Shown here one piece after another: positions 1 to 7,779 of a stretch of DNA of 64,000 nucleotides. Location of the stretch: the NCBI RefSeq assembly GCF_012911015.1, contig NZ_WVVV01000004.1:20306-84305 (forward strand). The letters are read 5' to 3'. The stretch comes from Chelativorans sp. ZYF759. Lineage in GTDB: Bacteria; Pseudomonadota; Alphaproteobacteria; Rhizobiales; Rhizobiaceae. The stretch's first letter is position 1; every line of letters starts with the position of its first letter. Below the pieces are notes generated by a model. It did no database searches and was not told where the DNA came from. It saw nothing but the letters and a program-made list of their open reading frames with translations. The translations under genes were made by a program, and so were the position numbers.

Positions 1-786
1 CCAGAAGACGCCGACCACCGAGAAGCCCTTCACGAGCGTCAGATTGACCGGCAACTTGGGGATGGTGCCAGAGGCGAAGCCGATGACGAGCAATCGTCCG
101 CCCCATCCCATCGACCGCGCGAGCGCATCAAAGCTGTCGCCGCCGACAGGATCGAAGGCCACGTCGACACCCTTGCCGGCGGTCGCCGTCTTCAGATCGT
201 CCTTGAGGTTGTCGTAGCCGATCACCACGTCCGCGCCGGCCGTCTTTGCAATCTCGCGCTTGTCCACCGTGGAGGCCACGCCGATGACCCTGGCTCCCAT
301 CGCCTTGCCGATCTGCACCGCGGCAATGCCGGTCAGGCCGGAGGCGCCGAGTACGCAGAGCGTCTCGCCGGCCTGCAACTGGCCCCGTTGCTTGAGCGCG
401 TAGTGGGCGGTGCCGTAGCCGCACATCAGCGCGCAGGCATCCTCGTAGGACACGCCATCGGGCAACGGGAAGACCGACCTGGCCGGTGTCGCCATCTTCT
501 CGGCATAGGCGCCGAGCGTGCCCAACGTGGCGACCCGATCGCCAATCTTCGGAGACGACACGCCTTCGCCCACCGCCATCACGCGACCGGCCATTTCCAT
601 GCCCGGCACGAAGGGCGGTTCGGGTTTCATCTGGTAGAGACCCTGGACCAAAAGGCCATCGGGAAAGTTCACGCCGATCGCCTCGGCCTTGATCACGACC
701 TCTCCCGGGCCGGCGACCGGTTCGGGCCAGTCGGCATAGTCGAGAGCCGCGAGCGGCCCGAATTCCCTGGCGATGATCGCCTTCAT
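1..786 (-). CDS. NADPH:quinone oxidoreductase-family protein (zinc-independent MDR), 3' end outside window
   Basis: Reading the minus strand from the ATG at 786 gives an open frame of 262 codons that runs off the left edge, so the C-terminus is missing. It starts MKAIIAREFGPLAALDYADW, has the GroES-like N-terminal half, then a Rossmann glycine run (LGASGLTGIAAVQIGKAMGA, about residue 140) and the GVDVAFDPVGGDSFDAL stretch typical of quinone oxidoreductases. No structural or catalytic zinc cysteine cluster is seen. Family members reduce quinones or enoyl groups with NADPH in the cytosol. The ATG lies 1 base after the stop of the acyl-CoA dehydrogenase gene, so the two are one operon with the TetR gene. 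An enoyl/crotonyl reductase role is possible; the substrate is unknown. Confidence 0.88.
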   Translation of the reverse strand, partial: MKAIIAREFGPLAALDYADWPEPVAGPGEVVIKAEAIGVNFPDGLLVQGLYQMKPEPPFVPGMEMAGRVMAVGEGVSSPKIGDRVATLGTLGAYAEKMATPARSVFPLPDGVSYEDACALMCGYGTAHYALKQRGQLQAGETLCVLGASGLTGIAAVQIGKAMGARVIGVASTVDKREIAKTAGADVVIGYDNLKDDLKTATAGKGVDVAFDPVGGDSFDALARSMGWGGRLLVIGFASGTIPKLPVNLTLVKGFSVVGVFW

Positions 787-787
787 G

Positions 788-2038
788 TCACACCTTCTCC
801 TGGGTGTATTTGCGCAGTTCCGTGCGCGCCACCTGTCGGCGGTGCACGGCATCGGGTCCATCGGCGAGACGAAGGGTCCTCAGATTGGTCCACGAACGCG
901 CCAGAGGCGTGTCCTGGCTGATCCCCTGCCCGCCGAACATCTGCACCGCCTCGTCGGTCACCTTGAGCGCAACTTGCGGTGCAATCACCTTGATCTGGCT
1001 GATCCAGGGCGCGGCCGCCTTGCCGTCTCCCTGGTCCATCATCCATGCCGCCTTGAGGCAGAGGAGACGCGCCATCTCGATCTCCATGCGGCAATTTGCG
1101 ATTATGTCGTAATTGGCGCCGAGCGAAGCCAGCGGCTTGCCGAAGGCTTCGCGGCGCATGGAGCGCTTGCACATCAGTTCCAGCGCCATCTCCGCCTGGC
1201 CGATCGCCCGCATGCAGTGGTGGATGCGGCCCGGTCCGAGGCGGCCCTGGGCGATCGCGAAGCCCTGGCCCTCGCCGACCAGCAGACTTGTGACCGGGAC
1301 GCGCACATCCTCGAATCTGAGATGCAGATGCCCGTGCGGCGCATCGTCCTCGCCATAGACCTGCATCGCGCGCAACTTGGTGATGCCCGCAGTCTCGGCC
1401 GGCACGAGGATCATCGAGTGCTGCTGGTGCTTTGGTCGGCCCTCATCCGGCGTGCGTACCATGACGATGTAGATCTTGCAGCGCGGATCGCCAGCGCCCG
1501 ACGACCACCACTTCTCGCCATTGAGAACGTAATCGTCGCCGTCACGCACGCAGCTCATGGAGATGTTCGTGGCGTCCGAAGACGCGACATCGGGTTCTGT
1601 CATCAGGTAAGCGGAGCGGATCTGGCCCTCGAGCAGAGGTGCGAGCCAACGGTCTTTGTGGTCCTGAGTTCCGTAGCGTTCCAAAACCTCCATGTTGCCG
1701 GTGTCCGGGGCCGAACAGTTGAAGGTCTCCGCGCCCAGATGCGCCTTGCCCATCTCCTCGGCGAGATAGGCATATTCCACGGTGCTCAGGCCGTATCCAC
1801 GTTCGGAATCGGTCAGCCAGAAATTCCACAGTCCCCGCTCACGTGCCTTGGTCTTCAACCCTTCCAGGATCTCGGTCTGGCGGGCGGTATAGGTCCAGCG
1901 GTCGCCCTTGCCGACCTCGGCCAGGAATTCCTCGTCGAGCGGCATGATCTCGTCGCGCACCATCGCCGCCACCTTCTCGTGGATCGGCTTCAGGCGTTCG
2001 GTCATGCCTAGGTTCATGTGAGGTGTGGGCGATGCCAT
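788..2038 (-). CDS. acyl-CoA dehydrogenase (ACAD10/11 or LvaC-like)
   Basis: A 416-residue flavoenzyme of normal family length. Family signatures are present: YLMTEPDVASSDATNI in the middle beta domain, GEKWWSSGAGDPRC just after it, and the C-terminal helices with FGGQGISQDTPLARSWTNLR. Members dehydrogenate acyl-CoA at C2-C3 with FAD, passing electrons to ETF; the ACAD10/11 branch instead works on 4-phosphorylated acyl-CoA. It is co-directional with the TetR gene upstream (7-base gap) and the quinone oxidoreductase downstream. The divergent operon encodes an APH-like kinase of the kind fused to or paired with ACAD10/11. Family assignment is firm; the 4-hydroxyacid role is an inference from context. 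Confidence 0.93.
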   Translation of the reverse strand: MASPTPHMNLGMTERLKPIHEKVAAMVRDEIMPLDEEFLAEVGKGDRWTYTARQTEILEGLKTKARERGLWNFWLTDSERGYGLSTVEYAYLAEEMGKAHLGAETFNCSAPDTGNMEVLERYGTQDHKDRWLAPLLEGQIRSAYLMTEPDVASSDATNISMSCVRDGDDYVLNGEKWWSSGAGDPRCKIYIVMVRTPDEGRPKHQQHSMILVPAETAGITKLRAMQVYGEDDAPHGHLHLRFEDVRVPVTSLLVGEGQGFAIAQGRLGPGRIHHCMRAIGQAEMALELMCKRSMRREAFGKPLASLGANYDIIANCRMEIEMARLLCLKAAWMMDQGDGKAAAPWISQIKVIAPQVALKVTDEAVQMFGGQGISQDTPLARSWTNLRTLRLADGPDAVHRRQVARTELRKYTQEKV

Positions 2039-2045
2039 GCTATTC

Positions 2046-2678
2046 CTACTCCTTGCCCCCGAGCCCGCGCAGCGCGCAGACGACGACTTTCCTGGCGAGA
2101 TCCTCTCGGTTCGCCTTCGTCTCGCCCGTTTTCGGGCGGTACCAGAAGATCGGCGAGTTGAGCGTCATGAACATGAGCTGGTTGGTGACGCTCACGTCCT
2201 CGAAATCGAACTCGCCCTTCTCACGCCCATCGATGATCACCGACCGGAACAGGTCGCCATAATCCTTCCGATACTGGATGAGCTCGTTGAACACCGTACG
2301 CTGTTCAGGTGTTGTCGCGCCGCGCAGGTGCATCTCGACGCCCATCCAGACAGCCATCTGGAAAGGTTTGGTCGTGATCATCTGCATGACATGCGCAAAA
2401 GCCATCCGCCGCCAGCGCATGGTTGGCGAGCCCGCCAGATGCCGGTGCGGCTCGATGGCCGCATAGTTCATCGCCATGCCATGCCGGAACACTTCGGCGA
2501 AAAGCACTGATTTCGACGGGAAGTGATGGTAGATGCGGCCCTTGGTGGCGCCCAGGCTCCTGGCCACCTCGTCCAGCGATGTCGCAGCGTAGCCTCGATC
2601 CATGAAAAGTTCGGCCGCCGCCGCGAGGATATCCCCGTGGGAACTCTCAAGCGTCAACTCTCGCTCGCTCAGAGACAT
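2046..2678 (-). CDS. TetR family transcriptional regulator
   Basis: About 210 residues. The N-terminal helix-turn-helix is clear: ILAAAAELFMDRGYAATSLD followed by EVARSLGATKGRIYHHFPSK. The C-terminal two thirds is a variable helical ligand domain. I chose the ATG at 2678 because GGGAGGA sits 8 bases before it; an in-frame ATG at 2699 would add seven residues. It heads the acyl-CoA dehydrogenase/quinone oxidoreductase operon and is divergent from the SDR-MaoC-kinase-SDR operon. A palindrome in the shared intergenic region (2765-2784) is the likely operator for both, so it is probably a local repressor relieved by an acyl-CoA or related ligand; the ligand is not known. Confidence 0.92.
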   Translation of the reverse strand: MSLSERELTLESSHGDILAAAAELFMDRGYAATSLDEVARSLGATKGRIYHHFPSKSVLFAEVFRHGMAMNYAAIEPHRHLAGSPTMRWRRMAFAHVMQMITTKPFQMAVWMGVEMHLRGATTPEQRTVFNELIQYRKDYGDLFRSVIIDGREKGEFDFEDVSVTNQLMFMTLNSPIFWYRPKTGETKANREDLARKVVVCALRGLGGKE

Positions 2679-2764
2679 CTGGCCGTTCCTCCCACCCATT
2701 TCGGCGGCTCCACTCGGTTCTTGTGACCGATCCGCATCCGCTCTTTACGGGTCGAAGAAAGATG

Positions 2765-2784
2765 AACATACTACCGGGTATGTT
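2765..2784. promoter_or_regulatory. Candidate TetR operator between divergent operons
   Basis: The sequence AACATAC-TACCGG-GTATGTT has perfect 7-base inverted arms around a 6-base spacer. It lies in the 163-base region between the TetR gene (minus) and the SDR gene (plus), about 57 bases before the SDR start. Position and symmetry are as expected for a TetR dimer controlling both operons. The palindrome is seen directly; binding is inferred. Confidence 0.6.
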
Positions 2785-2841
2785 GTCAACGCGGATCGGC
2801 CGCGATCGAAAAGGTCGAACGCAAAGGGGGGGAGTTGCGCG

Positions 2842-3657
2842 ATGTCCTACATCGATGAACTGTTTTCGGTCACCGGCAAGACGGCCCTTGTGACGGGTGC
2901 GGCCACCGGGATTGGCCGCATGGCCGCCACCGCGCTTGTCATGGGAGGAGCGAGGGTCTTCATCGCATCACGCAAGGGAGCCGCATGCGAGGCCGCCGCC
3001 TCCGAAATCAACGCTTTGGGAGGCACCGGGCGCGCGGAGGGGTTTGAAGGCGACGTGGGCAGCGAGGAAGGCGTCGCGGCGCTGGCTGCAGAGCTTGGCA
3101 GACGCACGGACAGTCTGCACATCCTGATCAACAATGCGGGGTTATCCTGGGGGGCCGAACTGGCCAATTTTCCCTACAAGGCATGGGCCCGCGTGCTGGA
3201 CGTCAACGTCACCGGCCTCTTTCACCTGACCCGGGAACTTCTTCCGCTCCTCGACAAGGCTGCGAGCCACGGCGACCCGGCACGGATTATCAATCTGGGC
3301 TCCGTCATGGGTACGCAACCCATGGCGGACGGCGCCTATTCCTATACCGCTTCGAAAGCGGCCGTTCATCATCTGACAAAAACGCTGGCCAACGAGTTGG
3401 CCGGACGCCGTATCACGGTGAACGCCTTCGCTCCGGGTCCTTTCCAGAGCAAGATGACGGAATTTGCCACGGGCACTGACGAACAGGCCGAGATGGTGGC
3501 CAAGCGGGTGCCGATGGGACGGCTAGGTTCACTGGATGACATTGCCGGGGCGACGCTGTATCTCTGCGGACGTGCTGGAAGCTATGTCACCGGCGCGATC
3601 CTTCCCATCGATGGCGGCCAGTCGGTCCAGCACGGCATGCGGCTTTTCAAGGAGTGA
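2842..3657 (+). CDS. SDR family oxidoreductase
   Basis: 271 residues from the ATG at 2842, which follows a purine-rich GGGGGGAG Shine-Dalgarno; the frame is open further upstream but the homologous part starts here. Classical SDR features: the TGAATGIGR cofactor loop (TGxxxGxG), NNAG at about residue 98, the catalytic Ser in NLGSVMG, YTASK (Tyr-x-x-x-Lys), and the C-terminal GAILPIDGG. The enzyme would oxidise or reduce a hydroxy/keto group with NAD(P)(H) in the cytosol, plausibly 3-hydroxyacyl-CoA given MaoC and acyl-CoA dehydrogenase neighbours. It is the first gene of the plus-strand operon, 9 bases before the MaoC gene. The substrate is not determinable. Confidence 0.92.
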   Translation: MSYIDELFSVTGKTALVTGAATGIGRMAATALVMGGARVFIASRKGAACEAAASEINALGGTGRAEGFEGDVGSEEGVAALAAELGRRTDSLHILINNAGLSWGAELANFPYKAWARVLDVNVTGLFHLTRELLPLLDKAASHGDPARIINLGSVMGTQPMADGAYSYTASKAAVHHLTKTLANELAGRRITVNAFAPGPFQSKMTEFATGTDEQAEMVAKRVPMGRLGSLDDIAGATLYLCGRAGSYVTGAILPIDGGQSVQHGMRLFKE

Positions 3658-3666
3658 ACCCCGGCC

Positions 3667-4164
3667 ATGGCTCAGCTTTTGAAGCCCGTATCGATCGAAA
3701 CGATGATGTCTTCCATCGGCGAAGAGGTCGGCGTCTCGCCATGGCGCGAAGTCACCCAGGAGATGATCGACAAGTTCGCGGACGCGACCGACGACCACCA
3801 GTTCATCCACGTCGATCCGGTGCGGGCTGCGGCCGAGACACCCTTCGGCGGAACCATTGCCCACGGCTTCCTGTCACTCTCGCTACTGTCGGCGATGGCT
3901 TATGAAACCGTTCCTCCCCTCGAAGGGGCGGAGATGGGCATCAATTACGGTTTCGACCGCCTGCGGTTTGTCTCGCCGGTCAGATGCGGCGCGCGCGTCA
4001 GGGCACGCTTCACGCTGGTCAGCGCGAATGTCCGCCCCTCCGGCTGGGTCCAGATCCAGCATGACGTCACCATCGAGATCGAAGGCGAGCGTAAGCCCGC
4101 CATCACCGCCCAGTGGCTCACCCTGGCCGTGCTAAGACGCGACGACGAACAGGCCACCGCATGA
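3667..4164 (+). CDS. MaoC family dehydratase
   Basis: 165 residues, single hot-dog domain. The (R)-specific enoyl-CoA hydratase signature is present around residues 35-70: [17 protein letters not shown], then [20 protein letters not shown], containing the Asp and His that form the hydratase active site. Family members hydrate enoyl-CoA to 3-hydroxyacyl-CoA. Its TGA overlaps the ATG of the phosphotransferase gene (ATGA), showing tight coupling. With the SDR before it and acyl-CoA dehydrogenase across the divergent promoter, it fits a beta-oxidation-like sequence. Confidence 0.93.
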   Translation: MAQLLKPVSIETMMSSIGEEVGVSPWREVTQEMIDKFADATDDHQFIHVDPVRAAAETPFGGTIAHGFLSLSLLSAMAYETVPPLEGAEMGINYGFDRLRFVSPVRCGARVRARFTLVSANVRPSGWVQIQHDVTIEIEGERKPAITAQWLTLAVLRRDDEQATA

Positions 4165-5201
4165 CCAATGCCGACCCAAACTCCCTGCCCGCCGACGCGC
4201 TTCTGTCGTATCTCGAGACGCATATCCACGGCTTTCGGGGCCCTATCGAAATCAGGAAATTTTCTGCCGGCCAGTCAAACCCGACCTATGCGATCGCGGC
4301 CACGAGCGGCCGCTATGTGCTGCGCGCCAAGCCGCCGGGCGAGCTTCTGAAGTCGGCGCATCAGGTCGACCGCGAGTTCCGCGTTATCAAGGCGCTCGAA
4401 GGATCGAAGGTGCCGGTGCCGAAGGTTCTGCACCTGTCCGAGGAGGCCTCCCCCATCGGCCGCATGTTCTATGTCATGGAACATGTGGAAGGCCGCATCT
4501 TCTGGGACCCTGCCCTTCCAGAGGCCGCCAACGCGGCTGAGCGGACGGCCATCTACGATTCCATGAACCGAGTTCTCGCGGCTTTACATGATATCGATGT
4601 GGACGCAGCCGGTCTCGCGGATTTCGGAAGGCCCGGCAGCTATTTCGAGCGCCAGTTCTCTCGCTGGTCGAAACAGTACCGTTCCTCCCAGACGGACGCG
4701 GTGGAAGACATGGAAACGCTGCTGGACTGGCTCGAAGACAACAGCGTCGAGGATGACGGCGTGGTCTCGCTGGTGCATGGCGACTACCGCCTCGACAACA
4801 TGATCTTCCACGCAGAGCGCCCCGAAGTGGTCGCAGTCCTGGACTGGGAATTGTCGACGCTGGGGCACCCCTATGCCGACCTCTCCTATCAGTGCATGCA
4901 GTGGCGCCTGCCCCACGATTCCGGTTTTCGCGGCCTGGGGGGACTGGACCGGGCGGCGATCGGCGTGCCGACTGAAGATGCCTATGTCGAAGCGTACTGT
5001 CGTCGCCGCGGCATCTCGGGCATCGACAACTGGCCCTACTACCTTGCCTTCTCCTTCTTCCGGCTCGCCGCGATCTGCCAGGGCGTCTACAAGCGTGCGC
5101 TGGATGGCAACGCCTCCAATCCCGAGAAGGCGCGCACCTATGGCGCGGCCGTGAAGCTGCTGTCGAGCCTCGCGGTGGAGGTTATCGAAAAGCGCGCCTG
5201 A
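4161..5201 (+). CDS. APH/ACAD10-like phosphotransferase family protein
   Basis: 346 residues from the ATG at 4161, which overlaps the MaoC stop codon. The fold is that of aminoglycoside phosphotransferases and choline kinases: a nucleotide-binding N-lobe with [20 protein letters not shown], the catalytic loop [13 protein letters not shown] (residues about 210-222) and the metal-binding [12 protein letters not shown]. This subgroup is the one fused to acyl-CoA dehydrogenase in ACAD10/11 and represented by LvaA, which phosphorylates 4-hydroxyacyl-CoA during levulinate breakdown. The co-occurrence here with a separate ACAD makes that reaction the best guess; antibiotic resistance is unlikely. 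Confidence 0.9.
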   Translation: MTNADPNSLPADALLSYLETHIHGFRGPIEIRKFSAGQSNPTYAIAATSGRYVLRAKPPGELLKSAHQVDREFRVIKALEGSKVPVPKVLHLSEEASPIGRMFYVMEHVEGRIFWDPALPEAANAAERTAIYDSMNRVLAALHDIDVDAAGLADFGRPGSYFERQFSRWSKQYRSSQTDAVEDMETLLDWLEDNSVEDDGVVSLVHGDYRLDNMIFHAERPEVVAVLDWELSTLGHPYADLSYQCMQWRLPHDSGFRGLGGLDRAAIGVPTEDAYVEAYCRRRGISGIDNWPYYLAFSFFRLAAICQGVYKRALDGNASNPEKARTYGAAVKLLSSLAVEVIEKRA

Positions 5202-5223
5202 AGGCGCTTCGGGGAGGAATGCA

Positions 5224-6003
5224 ATGGGACGATTCGAAGGGCTTACCGTGCTCATCACGGGCGCGACCGGCGGATTTGGCGCGCGATCGGCCGAGCGTTT
5301 TGCGGAAGAAGGCGCCAGGCTGGTGCTTTCCGATATCGACGCCGACCGCCTGGCTGCGTTTGCCGACGGGCTGAATGCGGAGACGGTGATCCTCGCCGGC
5401 GACGTGGCCGACGAAGACCTGTCGCGCGACCTCGTCGCGCTCGCCGTCGAGAAATTCGACCGCCTCGACATTGCGCTCAACAATGCCGGAATCGTCCAGG
5501 ACCTCGCGAAGCTGCCCAAGATCGATTCCGCGCAGGCCCGCCGGGTCATCGAAGTGGATCTGATGGGCGTGTTCTACGCCCTCAAACACCAGCTTCCCCA
5601 GATGGAACGCCAGTTCCGGCAGTCGGCTCGTGGCGGACGGATAGTCAATCTCGCCTCCGTGGCCGGCATCGCCGGTGCCCCCCGGCTGGGAATCTACGCC
5701 GCGGCAAAACACGGCGTGGTCGGGCTTACCCGCTCGGCCGCCGCCGAATACGCAACCAAAGGCATTGCAATCAACGCCGTCTGCCCTTCTTTCGCCAGGA
5801 CGCCGATGGCGCTTGCGGCGTTCGGTGATCTCGAAGGCGATGCGCTCAAATCCGCGGAAGCCGAGATGGTGCGGGGCGTTCCCATGAAACGGCTCGCGGA
5901 GGTGGAAGAGGTGATCGAGGTCATCCTCTTTGCCGCCGATCCGAAGAACGGTTTCATGACCGGCCAGACGCTGGCTTGCGACGGCGGCATCACTGCAGTC
6001 TGA
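5224..6003 (+). CDS. SDR family oxidoreductase
   Basis: 259 residues, preceded by a GGGGAGGAA ribosome-binding site. SDR landmarks: TGATGGFGARSAERFAEEGA (TGxxxGxG), DVADE for cofactor adenine binding, NNAG, the catalytic Ser in NLASVAG, YAAAKHG (Tyr-x-x-x-Lys), and GQTLACDGG near the C-terminus. It is the last gene of the plus-strand operon, 22 bases after the phosphotransferase gene. Together with the first SDR it gives the cluster two alcohol/ketone redox steps, for example 4-hydroxy/4-keto and 3-hydroxy/3-keto acyl-CoA. The assignment of each step is speculative. Confidence 0.92.
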   Translation: MGRFEGLTVLITGATGGFGARSAERFAEEGARLVLSDIDADRLAAFADGLNAETVILAGDVADEDLSRDLVALAVEKFDRLDIALNNAGIVQDLAKLPKIDSAQARRVIEVDLMGVFYALKHQLPQMERQFRQSARGGRIVNLASVAGIAGAPRLGIYAAAKHGVVGLTRSAAAEYATKGIAINAVCPSFARTPMALAAFGDLEGDALKSAEAEMVRGVPMKRLAEVEEVIEVILFAADPKNGFMTGQTLACDGGITAV

Positions 6004-6086
6004 GCCGGCAGTCTCGAAAACAAGCGACACGGCAACCGGTTTCGTGCTTGCTTCCGGCCACATGACCATGACCGGGAGAAGACACC

Positions 6087-7601
6087 ATGTGCGGTTTCGT
6101 ATGCCTGTGGAACATTGACGACGAGGCGCTGGCGCAGTCCATGATCGGCCGCATCGCCCATCGTGGTCCCGACGCTACCGAGGTCGTTCGCGCCCGCAAC
6201 GCCCCCGTCATCATGGCACATGCCAGGCTCTCCATCATCGGCCCCGAGAACGGCGCCCAGCCAATCTATCAGAATGACGACCTGCTGGTCGTCAATGGCG
6301 AGATCTACAACCACGCCGACCTACGTGCGATCCTGGGCGAGAGTGCCTTCACCACCGCGAGCGACAGCGAGTCCATCCTGCACCTGTTCCGCTCGGGCGA
6401 ATTGCGCTGGATAAAGCGGCTCGACGGAATGTTCGCGTTCGTCCTGGCAACCTCGGAACGCATCATCGCGGCCCGCGATCCGCTTGGCATCAAGCCACTC
6501 TATATGGCGCGTATCGGCGACGGTGTGGCCTTCGCTTCGGAACTCAAGGCCTATGACGGGATCGATGTCGATTCAATCGAGGCAATCCCGCCGGGCGGCC
6601 TTTACGACAGCCTGGAAGGTCCGCGCCGCTGGTACCGCACACCGCACGGCGCGGCCGTAGCGGAACCAGGGCTGAGCGTGGAGGCCACAGCGGCGGAGCT
6701 ACGCCTGGTCATGGAAGAGGCCGTCGAGAAATGGATGACCGCCGATGTCGAGGTAGGGTGCTTTCTTTCCGGCGGGCTCGACAGTTCGATCATCGCGGCC
6801 CTCGCGGCACGCCATTCGTCCTACCGTCTCAAGACATTCTCGGTGGGTGCGGAGGGGAGCCCGGACCTCCTGGCAGCGCGCAGGGTAGCCGAGCACATCG
6901 GCTCCGACCATTTCGAATATGCCTTCGGGCCCGACGACGTTGCCGAGGTACTGCCCAAGGTCATCTACCACCTGGAATCGGCCGACATCGATCTGGTGCG
7001 CAGCGCGATCCCGACCCATTTCGCCGCCCGCCTGGCACGCCGCTATGTGAAGGCGGTGCTGACCGGCGAAGGAGCCGATGAACTCTTTGCCGGCTACACC
7101 TACCACCACGCCTATGTCGAGCGCCCGCGCGAACTGGCCGAGGAACTGACCCGCTCGCTGAACGCCATGCACAACATCAACCTGCAGCGCGTCGACCGCA
7201 TCACCATGGGCGAGAGCCTTGAGGCGCGCACGCCCTTCCTCGACCGCGACCTCATCGACTTCGCGCAATCCATTCCCGCGACTCTCAAATTGTGCCGAAC
7301 AGAGCCGGGCGCCCGCGAGAGCACCGGCGCCACGACCGAGAAGTGGATCCTGCGCAAGGCCTGTGCCGACCTGCTTCCCCACGATCTCGTCTGGCGCAAG
7401 AAGGCGCAGTTCGACGAAGGCTCGGGCACCGTCGACATGCTCACCGAGGCCCTGATGGGACTTGCCGGCACCAACGCGCCGCTTGACCGGGCGGCCGAGG
7501 GCGACCTCTATCGTGAGATACTCGTGGCGCAATACGCCAATCCCGACCGCATCCTCGCCCATGCCGGCAGCTGGACCGAAGGCAGGGTCGAGGCCGCCTG
7601 A
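6087..7601 (+). CDS. asnB: asparagine synthase (glutamine-hydrolysing)
   Basis: 504 residues, somewhat shorter than E. coli AsnB. The class II glutaminase domain starts MCGF, so the mature N-terminal nucleophile Cys2 is present, followed by RIAHRGPDA and VNGEIYNH. The synthetase domain has the pyrophosphate loop FLSGGLDSSI (about residues 227-236), TGEGADELFAGY and EARTPFLDRDL. The enzyme would make asparagine from aspartate, glutamine and ATP. It follows the SDR operon after an 83-base gap with its own Shine-Dalgarno (GGGAGAAG), so it may be transcribed separately. Some homologues amidate other carboxylates, so a non-canonical substrate cannot be excluded. Confidence 0.9.
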   Translation: MCGFVCLWNIDDEALAQSMIGRIAHRGPDATEVVRARNAPVIMAHARLSIIGPENGAQPIYQNDDLLVVNGEIYNHADLRAILGESAFTTASDSESILHLFRSGELRWIKRLDGMFAFVLATSERIIAARDPLGIKPLYMARIGDGVAFASELKAYDGIDVDSIEAIPPGGLYDSLEGPRRWYRTPHGAAVAEPGLSVEATAAELRLVMEEAVEKWMTADVEVGCFLSGGLDSSIIAALAARHSSYRLKTFSVGAEGSPDLLAARRVAEHIGSDHFEYAFGPDDVAEVLPKVIYHLESADIDLVRSAIPTHFAARLARRYVKAVLTGEGADELFAGYTYHHAYVERPRELAEELTRSLNAMHNINLQRVDRITMGESLEARTPFLDRDLIDFAQSIPATLKLCRTEPGARESTGATTEKWILRKACADLLPHDLVWRKKAQFDEGSGTVDMLTEALMGLAGTNAPLDRAAEGDLYREILVAQYANPDRILAHAGSWTEGRVEAA

Positions 7602-7779
7602 GGCGCGCCGAGCACCCGAGTATTGCAAACCGATCTTGCAGCATATTCAGCTTCTTGCGACGATTTCAGGAATCAGCAGGGCAGGATCGGACAACGCGCA
7701 TGCCCGTGGCGGCTAAGGGTAAGTTAATGCCTTGCACATAATCTCTCGGAAGATGCTTGAGCAAACAGCCGAGGGGGAA

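Noticed and set aside
773-2011. 412-codon plus-strand frame opposite the acyl-CoA dehydrogenase
   Set aside because: Antisense shadow of a conserved gene in GC-rich DNA, no recognisable motif.
4161-5201. Aminoglycoside resistance gene
   Set aside because: The APH fold is shared, but the operon of acyl-CoA enzymes and the ACAD10-like sequence point to metabolite phosphorylation.
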